Under the pieces are notes generated by a model that ran no database searches, had not been told where the DNA came from, and saw only the letters and a list, made by a program, of their open reading frames with translations. The translations under genes were made by a program, and so were the position numbers. Of a DNA stretch of 35,039 bases, positions 16,401 to 23,098 are shown in pieces. Source of the stretch: Caldifarciminota bacterium (lineage in GTDB: Bacteria; Hydrothermota; Hydrothermia; UBA1063; CAJXJZ01); the NCBI GenBank assembly GCA_027038175.1, contig JALVYB010000061.1, positions 1-35,039 of the forward strand, read 5' to 3'. Position 1 is the stretch's first letter. Every line of letters starts with the position of its first letter.

Positions 16401-18136
16401 GGAAAAACAGCTGGTATGATTACGGTGAGGCTGATATGGCATTTGCCATAATCAATCCCCCTACTGAAATGATTATTTCAAATTACAGTGATATGTCAGG
16501 AGGAACAGGCTGGATTCCATACAATGAAACATACAATAACTGGCAACTTTTGTCCGGTGACGGAATAAAAACGGTCTATGCAAGGGTAAAAACCGGAGGC
16601 ATTACTCTGCCGGTTACATCTGACAGAATCTACGTAGACCTTTCTGCGCCTGACTCCACCTCTGCCGTAATAAACAACGGCGCGCAGTTTACAAAATTTT
16701 CAGTTTGCACCCTTCGGGTTTATGCTACTGATGACGCTTCCGGAGTTCTGGGATTTACTCTAAGTGAAGCCGGTTTTGATACTTTTTACAATTATACACC
16801 CGGCTATCCATATACTTATACCTTTAGAGACCAGAGCACCGGAACAAAAAATATAAGCGTTACGTTCAGGGACAGGGCAGGTAATCAATCTGCACCAATC
16901 AACCTCTCAATTGACCTTGACTCTGCAGGACTTGACTTCAATCCATTGATAAACGGGGGAAGACTATATGTCCCCTCTGAGACGGTAAGTATAACTCTTC
17001 AGCTTTACAAAAGCGTTAGCGTGGATTCAATTGCATTCTCAGAAGGAGGAACAGACTTTACACCGTGGCAGCATTATGCAGGAGCCACTCCGTACATTTT
17101 TGCAGATACTGCAGGGTGGCAACAGCTGTATGTTAAAATCAAAGACAATCACGGGGTAGAAAAACTGGGATATACACAGTGCTTTATTGACAGGTCGCCA
17201 CCTCTTTACCCAACGGTATTCCGCAGTAATGAAGATTACACCGAGGATACCATTCTATCCTATACCTATTATCTGAGAGGAGACCCGGAAAGTGGCCTTG
17301 ACTATGCACTATTAAGAATATATGACAATACGAGCCATAGCCTGATTGCATCAATATCCATTGATGGAACATACGGAATAAATCCAGCGCTTCCCCTTCA
17401 GAAATACCACTCATATTATGGCACAATAGAAATGCGCAACAGAGCAGGACTTGTGGTATCAACATATCCTTCAACCCTGACCTATTACGATAGCCCTCCC
17501 CAGCCTCCCATTATTATTTCACCGGATACAACAACTGCTCTTCAACCTGTTGAATTTAATATAATAGGCCAGGATAATGACCCTGATACTGTTCTGTGCT
17601 TCAAGATAGACATTTCAGACGACTCCAATTTTACCAACATCGTATACTCCTACGATGGAAAAACGAACACGAGTGGCTGGTCAAAAGAAAGATACTTACC
17701 GGGCGATACAGCACATTTTAGAATGCCATTTGAAGACACCTTAATTATAGGACAGAGATACTACTTCAGAGTATTCACGCACGACAGCATACTCACATCC
17801 GAGCCTGCACAGGGCAGTTTCATTGCAGGCGTATCATCTGTTGAAGAAGTTCCGACAACGTTCTTTATTCACTACTTATCAGGCAATCCTGCAAAAGGGA
17901 GGGTTGACATTCTCCTCGGAATACCCGAAAAACAGGATGTTAAAGTTTACATTACCGATATTCAGGGAAGAACTGTTAAGACACTTTATAACAGCACAGC
18001 TGCACCGGGTATTTTAAGACTCGGTTGGAAGGGAGTAGCAAATTCGGGCAACAAAGTGAGGTCTGGTATTTACTTTCTTGCTATTAAGACCAGAAATAAC
18101 TGCACTATAAGAAAAATAGTGTATATGAGAAACTAA
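13415..18136 (+). CDS. Giant secreted multi-domain protein with Ig-like repeats and FlgD/PorSS-like C-terminal domain
   Basis: This 1,573-residue secreted protein has a signal peptide (MRKFPFIVFLYLFFVSSLSA) and an unknown N-terminal domain to about 325. A CARDB-like segment follows (about 330-445), then a carboxypeptidase-regulatory-like beta domain (about 550-632, GKVAGRVLSPYGSPVDSVRL). Several Ig-like repeats (about 638-1360) carry recurring I-N-N-G and SGDGxKTVxxR motifs. A fibronectin-III-like segment spans about 1362-1470. The C-terminal domain is FlgD-like (from about 1472, with VKVYITDIQGRTVKTLY and SGIYFLAIKT). A module of about 150 residues (about 868-1017, starting AQTFIPHTDTIRKILLYIS) interrupts one Ig-like repeat. 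It is probably a cell-surface adhesin or binding protein; no catalytic motif is seen. The ATG at 13415 is chosen because AGGAGGGGG is adjacent; the longer frame from TTG 13367 begins inside the -35 box. Confidence 0.88.
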   Translation: MRKFPFIVFLYLFFVSSLSAFDGQGGAMFMLTDDATGFWPQPIDVDLSVKDPTKTQRVYAEIQCGATPYRVESLAGLKALWWRDSVIPGDTFNLYLVFTTREMPDRYELYSNYGLGFSFGSDSRPIWTIWGGWGPWVPGPSLGIDFDLHIQENGLPPMKNEPALKGDDVVDFLSLMPDIEFKKRNGTLRDATGKKISAGLGDLIGLFDIASIRMSGGLKVDDGHIMAKIEAGGALRLNNGSYSLLDWQFRADTLVLKIAVDSYAHVGDPGWIVIKDVAYYYELYRRIGMVLQSFGQTVASTYWINNDRYEYLGTKTATTPMKKVINIPVTGYPDNSVDIVVSEILLEPTDGHGRDLDRPERDGETGIIAVVCNDGPNPAQKVYFEEIISPDTLMGIEDTFIGGPHPIGPGVCDTVYLPPIDPQTNIGYRPVIIHAYTDTSSQDIDTTNNILSRNVFIYPKHLDFSVKVWDSLTSGDITNLIDRVTLKSPEGIVELAYDSVNGYFSGRVVENTDITVTAIPDSMDTLRFGKSIELNSSAFLYNTRLNIYLSRYGKVAGRVLSPYGSPVDSVRLKLGVQMTTTDSNGYFCFSQVIPAIDTDSIYYVVARHDLFQADSVPVVVHPAESIYVTLQPASVDSEAPKGSIKIIGSSYDGTYTISPNVHLELTGRDDISWVSAVEIKNPGGTWQRFDFSNTDTLSSIPTMTIPWTISPRDTLNEYEYVYARFIDMANNVSDSVMDSILYVQRGPTVTSLTINGGASITDSRDITLSFSVEDSLFSPVIYQVDCDGQWSSPKPYISNSTNCNLSAGDGYKTVRIRFLNEACVWGEVKEAHITLSTQASLLINNGDDYTHSSTVDLNIWGAETYIINNLDSINGNWNYYPVAQTFIPHTDTIRKILLYISVDSPTVVAIMNYDTIDAWSIQPTTELGSFVIESDPGGEYSYTFNPGIPVDSLKSYAIVVYDENLGIDGTEVYFDLALNSGQYTDGKLYYNAGKNGKNSWYDYGEADMAFAIINPPTEMIISNYSDMSGGTGWIPYNETYNNWQLLSGDGIKTVYARVKTGGITLPVTSDRIYVDLSAPDSTSAVINNGAQFTKFSVCTLRVYATDDASGVLGFTLSEAGFDTFYNYTPGYPYTYTFRDQSTGTKNISVTFRDRAGNQSAPINLSIDLDSAGLDFNPLINGGRLYVPSETVSITLQLYKSVSVDSIAFSEGGTDFTPWQHYAGATPYIFADTAGWQQLYVKIKDNHGVEKLGYTQCFIDRSPPLYPTVFRSNEDYTEDTILSYTYYLRGDPESGLDYALLRIYDNTSHSLIASISIDGTYGINPALPLQKYHSYYGTIEMRNRAGLVVSTYPSTLTYYDSPPQPPIIISPDTTTALQPVEFNIIGQDNDPDTVLCFKIDISDDSNFTNIVYSYDGKTNTSGWSKERYLPGDTAHFRMPFEDTLIIGQRYYFRVFTHDSILTSEPAQGSFIAGVSSVEEVPTTFFIHYLSGNPAKGRVDILLGIPEKQDVKVYITDIQGRTVKTLYNSTAAPGILRLGWKGVANSGNKVRSGIYFLAIKTRNNCTIRKIVYMRN

Positions 18137-18182
18137 TAGCTTTTGCGTACCCCTGTGCAATCTTTAGCACGGGAAAATCTTT

Positions 18183-18210
18183 AAAGGGAGCCTTTGGCTC
18201 CCTTTCTTTT
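18183..18210 (+). terminator. Intrinsic terminator after the giant protein gene
   Basis: A perfect ten-base-pair stem (AAAGGGAGCC at 18183-18192 pairing with GGCTCCCTTT at 18196-18205) with a three-base loop is followed by CTTTT. A weaker hairpin with GTGC/GCAC arms lies just upstream (about 18151-18173). Confidence 0.88.
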
Positions 18211-18220
18211 CGCATATTAA

Positions 18221-18280
18221 TGTAAAAACTACTTGACAATATGTAAAGTATACCTTACAATTTGTAATGTTAACTTAACA
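18221..18280 (+). promoter_or_regulatory. Three tandem 18-bp operator-like palindromes
   Basis: Three 18-base sites fit the pattern TGTAAnGTnnACnTTACA to differing degrees: 18221-18238 (TGTAAAAACTACTTGACA, weak, 5 of 9 symmetric pairs), 18242-18259 (TGTAAAGTATACCTTACA, 8 of 9) and 18263-18280 (TGTAATGTTAACTTAACA, 7 of 9). Their centres are exactly 21 bases apart, two helical turns, so bound dimers would line up on one face of the DNA. The sites cover the -35 box, the spacer with part of the -10 box, and the start site, ending right before the Shine-Dalgarno sequence. The obvious candidate ligand is the XRE protein encoded at 18704-18913, implying autoregulation. Confidence 0.7.
18233..18261 (+). 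promoter_or_regulatory. Promoter of the membrane protein/XRE regulator pair
   Basis: TTGACA (18233-18238), a 17-base spacer and TACAAT (18256-18261) make a near-perfect housekeeping promoter. It is covered by operator-like palindromes, so it is probably strongly repressed by default. Confidence 0.85.
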
Positions 18281-18291
18281 GGAGGTAAAAG

Positions 18292-18714
18292 ATGACATAC
18301 CATGAAAAAGTATGGAAAATCAATATAGAAGTAATCACAGCTACCATAATAATAGCAGTAATCCTGGCTATAGTAACTCATGGTAATATATACGCAGTAA
18401 TGGCTTCTTTTGGACTTCTGGGGTTTGTAGCCCTCCCCTCTGCTCTTTATCGCAGAAAATTAAAGGAAGAACGGGACGAAATGATACGAAAAATAGAGAG
18501 GAAGGTTACTACGAACTCTATCAGAGTCACATGGTTTTTGATGTTCCTTTCTATTTTTCTTATCTATCACTTCGCACCTTCTGCTGATGATAAAATACTT
18601 GTTCCTGTGTGGGCTTTATGGGGAATTATTTGGGCAATTTTTATTCTTACCCTTCTTATGCAGAGTGTCTACGGGCTGTATTACATGAAAAGGGGTCTTG
18701 GGGATGAAGATTAA
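18292..18714 (+). CDS. Four-helix membrane protein paired with an XRE regulator
   Basis: This 140-residue membrane protein has two pairs of hydrophobic helices (about residues 13-30, 34-52, 80-95 and 103-125) separated by a charged loop (YRRKLKEERDEMIRKIERK). It resembles DUF2178-like proteins that are frequently encoded with a small XRE-type regulator, as here: the regulator gene begins inside its last codons. The function of this family is unknown; proposals such as sensing membrane state through control of the regulator would be speculation. GGAGG lies before the ATG, and expression is probably controlled by the operator array just upstream. Confidence 0.8.
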   Translation: MTYHEKVWKINIEVITATIIIAVILAIVTHGNIYAVMASFGLLGFVALPSALYRRKLKEERDEMIRKIERKVTTNSIRVTWFLMFLSIFLIYHFAPSADDKILVPVWALWGIIWAIFILTLLMQSVYGLYYMKRGLGDED

Positions 18715-18913
18715 AAACAGGCTCAAGGAATGGCGGGTGAAAAAGGGCGATATAACACAGGAAGAGCTTGCAAAGGCACTTGGAGTATCCAGGCAGACAA
18801 TAATAGCCATAGAGAAGGGAAAATATACACCCTCTCTCCTGCTCGCGTTTAAACTGAGCAGGTATTTTGGAGTAAAGGTTGAGGATATTTTTTACCTTAC
18901 CGAGGATAAGTAG
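18704..18913 (+). CDS. Small XRE-family transcriptional regulator
   Basis: This 69-residue protein consists almost wholly of one helix-turn-helix domain. It has KNRLKEWRVKKGDITQEELA, the recognition-helix region GVSRQTIIAIEKGKYTPS and a C-terminal helix FKLSRYFGVKVEDIF, typical of the short YozG/YgzD-like XRE group. There is no effector domain. The ATG at 18704 is preferred over the TTG two codons earlier because this family begins M-K-I-K-N-R-L. It overlaps the end of the membrane protein gene by 11 bases. The likely target is the three-site palindrome array upstream of the operon, by position. Confidence 0.92.
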   Translation: MKIKNRLKEWRVKKGDITQEELAKALGVSRQTIIAIEKGKYTPSLLLAFKLSRYFGVKVEDIFYLTEDK

Positions 18914-18922
18914 CATACTCCT

Positions 18923-18951
18923 TTGACAGTTCAGAGGGAGCGGGTTATAAT
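18923..18951 (+). promoter_or_regulatory. Consensus promoter of the XdhC/8-oxoguanine deaminase operon
   Basis: A perfect consensus: TTGACA (18923-18928), 17 bases, TATAAT (18946-18951). The start site near 18958 leaves a very short leader containing TAGGAGG before the ATG at 18972, so no riboswitch fits upstream. Confidence 0.9.
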
Positions 18952-18971
18952 TTTTAAAATAGGAGGTTAGA

Positions 18972-19610
18972 ATGGAAAATAAAAATAATCTTGTAAGCGT
19001 ACTGGTGATTGGTTCACTCTGGGGGATTGCAGAGGCTACCGTAGGGTATCTTATGCATGTAATTTCCCTTTTCACATTTTACGGACTCTCCGGGATGATA
19101 ATGAGCATGATAGCAGTATACTTTATGAGGATGGCGGTTAAAACAACCGGCAAAGTATCTTCTATTTTCTATGTTTCACTTGTTGCAGCATCCATAAAAC
19201 TCTTTGACCTTGCCCTTCCATTTCTTCCTGCGACCAAGACAATCAACCCTGCAATAGCAATTCTTGCAGAGGGTCTTGCAGTTGTATTTGCCTGGAATAT
19301 TTTCTTCAAAAAGGAGAGAACTCTCGTTGTATCTATTACTGCAGGTATTGGCTGGCGTATTATATACGGAGTAGGCGTCGTATTATTCAATCTTCTTTCA
19401 GGTAGCACTTCGCTTCTTTCTGCTCCTTTACTTACGTTTGTACTTTCATTCATACTCCTTCAGGGATTAATCAACGGACTATTCATTTACCCCGTATTTG
19501 CAACAAAGAAAATCCATTCAGTGACCGGAAAACTTGCAACAAGCCCGGTATTCGCTGCAATTACATTTGTCATAGCCGTATCCTTTGAGATTCTAAGCCA
19601 CATTATATAA
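18972..19610 (+). CDS. Multi-pass membrane protein, possible transporter component
   Basis: This 212-residue membrane protein has about six hydrophobic helices. Size and helix count fit the substrate-binding S components of ECF transporters and similar small permeases, but I see no diagnostic motif. The N-terminus has GSLWGIAEATVGYLMHVISL, which combines Gly, Trp and His in the first helix region. It is the first gene of an operon whose later genes concern purines and molybdenum hydroxylase maturation, so a nucleobase, vitamin or molybdate-related substrate is possible; this is guilt by association. TAGGAGG precedes the ATG by six bases. Confidence 0.75.
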   Translation: MENKNNLVSVLVIGSLWGIAEATVGYLMHVISLFTFYGLSGMIMSMIAVYFMRMAVKTTGKVSSIFYVSLVAASIKLFDLALPFLPATKTINPAIAILAEGLAVVFAWNIFFKKERTLVVSITAGIGWRIIYGVGVVLFNLLSGSTSLLSAPLLTFVLSFILLQGLINGLFIYPVFATKKIHSVTGKLATSPVFAAITFVIAVSFEILSHII

Positions 19611-19615
19611 GAAGG

Positions 19616-20329
19616 ATGGACATTTTATCGCTTCTTGCGGGTGAGGTAAAGCCTCACCCGGTTTTTTTTGTGGGCATAGGTTATTTTGATACACTTGTCA
19701 TATCTCAAAATGGTGCAGGACTATCAAGCACAATGCGACCTGAAAAATCCCCGCACAAAAAGGTCAAAGACGCAGGACTTCTTACCCGAAAAAACACAAA
19801 GGAACTTGCAGAATACGTGTTCTCCAAAAATCCGCTTGAGGTTTCAATTGGTATGGCTGCAATAAACGCCTCCCTTGTGCCACCTCACAACCTCTCCGAG
19901 ATAAACGCAAAGGACATCATTATTGAAAAAGGTGCTGGGAAAACCGTCGGAATAATAGGACATTTTCCATTTGTTGACGATATAAGAAAAAGCGCTAAAA
20001 AGGTGTTAATCTTTGAAAAAGACCCGAGAGAAGGGGACATTCCAGACGAGAAAATCCCTGAAATGCTCCCTGTGTGCGATGTTGTGGCAATCACCGGAAT
20101 GAGCATTATGAACAGAACCTTTTCATCCATACTGAAGCATACAAAAAAAGAGTCTTATAAGATAGTTTTAGGTCCATCCACTCCCCTATCTCCCATACTG
20201 TTTGATTTTGGAATTGATGCCCTGTCCGGCATAATCGTTGAGAATGCTGAAACTGCTAAAAAATACGTGCTTGAAGGTGCTCCCTTTCGCCACATAAAGG
20301 GAATAAGATTTGTTACAGCATTCAAATAA
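19616..20329 (+). CDS. DUF364-family protein (putative heavy-metal chelation domain)
   Basis: This 237-residue protein resembles DUF4213/DUF364 proteins. The N-terminal part contains GIGYFDTLVIS and MRPEKSPHKKVKDAG, a middle segment EVSIGMAAINASL fits the family, and the C-terminal Rossmann-like part has IGHFPFVDDIRK, FEKDPREGDIP and ITGMSIMNRTF. The family is known structurally and has been proposed to bind metals, but no reaction is established. Its genes often accompany molybdenum or metal systems, and the next gene is XdhC-like. The ATG follows the upstream stop after five bases. A terminator-like hairpin is embedded in codons 8-18 of this gene (see 19638-19669), which may make downstream expression dependent on translation. 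Confidence 0.78.
   Translation: MDILSLLAGEVKPHPVFFVGIGYFDTLVISQNGAGLSSTMRPEKSPHKKVKDAGLLTRKNTKELAEYVFSKNPLEVSIGMAAINASLVPPHNLSEINAKDIIIEKGAGKTVGIIGHFPFVDDIRKSAKKVLIFEKDPREGDIPDEKIPEMLPVCDVVAITGMSIMNRTFSSILKHTKKESYKIVLGPSTPLSPILFDFGIDALSGIIVENAETAKKYVLEGAPFRHIKGIRFVTAFK
19638..19669 (+). terminator. Terminator-like hairpin inside the start of the DUF364 gene
   Basis: A perfect nine-base-pair stem (CGGGTGAGG at 19638-19646 with CCTCACCCG at 19652-19660) and five-base loop are followed, after one G, by eight T residues (19662-19669). This is a complete intrinsic-terminator motif beginning 22 bases into the coding sequence. It could act as an attenuator that ribosomes override. Confidence 0.6.
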
Positions 20330-20332
20330 GCC

Positions 20333-21151
20333 ATGCACGAAAAGATATACAGGGAAATTCTGAAGGCTAAAAAGGAGGGAAAGAGATGCGTACTCGTTAC
20401 GGTTATTGATAAGAAGGGGTCAGGACCTGCACGGGTGGGAGTAAAGATGCTTATTATGGATGACGGAAAACACATAGGCACCATAGGGGGTGGAAGTTTA
20501 GAGCAAATAGCAATAAAGAAGGCAAAAGAGGTTTTAAAGGAAAGAGGTTTTCTTCTTGAGAAGTACAACCTGAGTGATACCGGAAAAGATGGAATTGTTT
20601 TAAGTGATATGGTTTGTGGAGGTAACGTTATGGTGTTTTATGAATATACGGGAGCAGGTTATCCTGTATTTGTTTTCGGGGCAGGGCACGTGGGAAAACA
20701 TGTGATTTCTCTGCTTTCGGAAATGGACTATTTTGTCCACGTAATTGAGCCAAGGAAAGAGTTTACGAGAAAATTGCCCAGAAAGGTAAAAATTCATAAC
20801 ACAAAATACTCTAATTTTTTCAAAGGAATGCCGTCTATGGAAGATGCATTTGTTTTTGTGGCAACTCCCAGTCACCATACAGACCTTGAAGTGTTAAAAG
20901 GGATTTACACCCTGAAGAAAAGACCCTTATACGTCGGACTCCTTGCATCAAGGAAGAAGGCAAAAACAATTATAGAAAAACTTCAGGATGAAATACCGGA
21001 ACTTGACCTTTCCAATCTCTATACCCCATGCGGGCTTGATATAGGCGGTGATACTCCATTTGAAATTGCTCTTTCTGTGGTCTCGGAGATACAGGGAATA
21101 AGGAATAAAAAGGAAAACCTGCCTCACAGAAGAGTGACATGGTATTTATAA
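20333..21151 (+). CDS. XdhC/CoxI-family molybdenum hydroxylase maturation factor
   Basis: This 272-residue protein has an N-terminal XdhC/CoxI domain (residues 1-95, VTVIDKKGSGPARVGVKMLI and GTIGGGSLEQ) and a C-terminal Rossmann domain (from about 105, PVFVFGAGHVGKHV; FVATPSHHTDLEVL). XdhC proteins bind and sulfurate molybdenum cofactor before its insertion into xanthine dehydrogenase-type enzymes. A YqeB-like role with selenium-dependent hydroxylases is another option. No molybdenum hydroxylase structural gene is in this window, so the client must be encoded elsewhere. Its position before an NTPase and an 8-oxoguanine deaminase fits a purine catabolic setting. A cysteine in DMVCGGNVMVFYE is conserved in many relatives. 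Confidence 0.88.
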   Translation: MHEKIYREILKAKKEGKRCVLVTVIDKKGSGPARVGVKMLIMDDGKHIGTIGGGSLEQIAIKKAKEVLKERGFLLEKYNLSDTGKDGIVLSDMVCGGNVMVFYEYTGAGYPVFVFGAGHVGKHVISLLSEMDYFVHVIEPRKEFTRKLPRKVKIHNTKYSNFFKGMPSMEDAFVFVATPSHHTDLEVLKGIYTLKKRPLYVGLLASRKKAKTIIEKLQDEIPELDLSNLYTPCGLDIGGDTPFEIALSVVSEIQGIRNKKENLPHRRVTWYL

Positions 21152-21612
21152 TAACTGGAAAACGCGATTCAGGTAAAACCACGACTCTTCTTAACATTTA
21201 CAAAGAAAAACGAGGGGCTGGGGTCGTAAGCATAAAGAAAAGAGAGAAGGGTTACGACTCCTACTATTTGATTTTTCCGGGAAGCGCACAGGAACCTGTG
21301 CTTCTTGCGACAGAAAACCCTGAGTTTAAAGACAAAAAGGATTTCTTCAAATTCAAAAGGTTTTATTTCAATGAAAGAGCCTTCAAAAAAGCCCGGGTAT
21401 TTTTCACAGAGATGATTGCTTTATCCATATCCCCACTGTATCTCGACGAGGTAGGGGAACTTGAATTAAATGGTATGGGTTTTCACGACATTTGCCTTAA
21501 ACTTATGAGGCTGCAAACGGATGTTTATGTGACAGTGAGAGATACCAATATTGAAAGGTTTTTGGAGGTCTTTAAACCTGAAAAATACAGAATTTTGAAA
21601 GTAAAGGAGTGA
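21139..21612 (+). CDS. Small P-loop NTPase next to xdhC-like gene
   Basis: This 157-residue P-loop protein has Walker A GKRDSGKTTTLL (residues 7-18) and a probable Walker B PLYLDEVGELEL (about 93-104). Its size and motifs resemble THEP1/DUF2478-like nucleoside triphosphatases. Such small NTPases occur in operons for molybdenum cofactor enzymes, in the position that YqeC-like accessory proteins take in E. coli; the actual role here is unknown. It overlaps the xdhC-like gene by 13 bases, suggesting tight stoichiometry. Confidence 0.78.
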   Translation: MVFIITGKRDSGKTTTLLNIYKEKRGAGVVSIKKREKGYDSYYLIFPGSAQEPVLLATENPEFKDKKDFFKFKRFYFNERAFKKARVFFTEMIALSISPLYLDEVGELELNGMGFHDICLKLMRLQTDVYVTVRDTNIERFLEVFKPEKYRILKVKE

Positions 21613-21616
21613 AGTT

Positions 21617-23098
21617 ATGGGAAAATACAATCAAATAGACCTTACAATAAACAAAGAACAGCTTGAGCGGACAGTGAAAAGAGCAAGGGAGAGGAATATT
21701 ATTATCCCTACATTTGAGCAGATGAAGGATCCGGACAGGCTTGTGCCGGATAAAATAAAGGAAGAATTAAAGGAAATAGGACTCTGGGACGTTCATCCGA
21801 GAAACCTCTTCAGAATCACATGGAAAAACGAGCCTGTCCCGAAAGGCGGGTTGTTTGATGGAATAAACTACATGGAACTTCCCTCGTCTTTAACAGGCAC
21901 AAAGGCGAGAATTATAGCCCTTGTCGGAAAGTGGTTCCCAACAGGGGCCCATAAGGTAGGAGCAACATTCGGATGTCTTGTTCCGCGCCTTGTAACAGGC
22001 CAGTTTGACCCCACAAGGCAAAAAGCCGTATGGCCCTCAACAGGTAATTACTGCCGCGGTGGGGCATACGTGGCAGCACTACTTGCCTGCGAATCCATAG
22101 CAATACTTCCAGAAGGCATGTCAAGAGAAAGGTTTGAATGGCTTTCCAATATTGCAGGTGAGGTAATAGCAACACCGGGTTCTGAAAGTAATGTTAAAGA
22201 GATTTTTGACAAATGCTGGGAACTCAGAAAAACAAGAGACGACGTTGTTATCTTTAACCAGTTTGACGAGTTTGGTAATCACCTCTGGCATTACGAGGTA
22301 ACAGGACACGCAATGGAAGAGGTCTTAAAAGACGAACTCGGTGAAAATGGGAGATATGCGGGTATCGTTCTATCATCAGGCTCATCCGGAACACTGGGAA
22401 CAGCGGACTATCTCAAAGAACTCTATCCCACATCAAAAATTGCAGTGGGAGAGGCACTGCAGTGTCCTACATTGCTTTATAACGGTTATGGTGCACACAG
22501 GATTGAGGGTATAGGAGACAAACACGTACCCTGGATTCACAACGTAAAGAACACAGACATGGTAATAGGTCTTGATGATGAACACACAATAAGGCTTATA
22601 AGGCTATTTAATGAACCTGTGGGAAGAGAATACCTCGTGGCACAGGGCATTCCTGAAAAATTAGTTGAAAACCTCGACCTTCTTGGAATATCCTCCATCG
22701 GAAACGTTCTTGGAGCAATAAAATTTGCAAAGTACTATGAACTCACAGAAAGGGATGTTGTCCTCACAGTATTTACAGATTCCATGGAACTTTATGGCTC
22801 AAGACTCAGGGAACTTGAGGAAGAGAGGGGCAAATACACGAAAGAGCAGGCAGCAAGAGACTTTGAAATGCTTATGGAAATAAAAACAGACCACATGCAG
22901 GAACTTGGATACTACGACAGAAAGCGTATTCACAACCTGAAGTACTACACCTGGATAGAGCAGCAGGGTAAAGACCTTGACGAACTCAATGCCCAGTGGT
23001 ACGATTACGAGGAATACTGGGGTGAGGTACATTCAATGGCACCTAAAATAGATGAACTCATAAAAGAATTTAATGATATGGTGGGGCTTTTAAAATGA
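21617..23098 (+). CDS. PLP-dependent fold-type II enzyme of unknown substrate
   Basis: This 493-residue enzyme belongs to the tryptophan synthase beta/cysteine synthase superfamily. The cofactor lysine is in FPTGAHKVGATFG (about residue 113), the phosphate-binding glycine loop is SSGSSGTLGTAD (about 254-265), and a substrate-loop motif is STGNYCRGGAYVAALLA. The N- and C-terminal extensions, including a C-terminal Trp/Tyr-rich helical region, make it longer than cysteine synthase (about 310). I do not recognise a characterised activity; related proteins are annotated only as pyridoxal-5-phosphate-dependent subunit beta. E. coli carries another fold-type II enzyme, YgeX, in its xdh/ssnA cluster, so an ammonia-lyase or similar beta-elimination is plausible. 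Its stop codon overlaps the start of the deaminase gene (ATGA). Confidence 0.85.
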   Translation: MGKYNQIDLTINKEQLERTVKRARERNIIIPTFEQMKDPDRLVPDKIKEELKEIGLWDVHPRNLFRITWKNEPVPKGGLFDGINYMELPSSLTGTKARIIALVGKWFPTGAHKVGATFGCLVPRLVTGQFDPTRQKAVWPSTGNYCRGGAYVAALLACESIAILPEGMSRERFEWLSNIAGEVIATPGSESNVKEIFDKCWELRKTRDDVVIFNQFDEFGNHLWHYEVTGHAMEEVLKDELGENGRYAGIVLSSGSSGTLGTADYLKELYPTSKIAVGEALQCPTLLYNGYGAHRIEGIGDKHVPWIHNVKNTDMVIGLDDEHTIRLIRLFNEPVGREYLVAQGIPEKLVENLDLLGISSIGNVLGAIKFAKYYELTERDVVLTVFTDSMELYGSRLRELEEERGKYTKEQAARDFEMLMEIKTDHMQELGYYDRKRIHNLKYYTWIEQQGKDLDELNAQWYDYEEYWGEVHSMAPKIDELIKEFNDMVGLLK

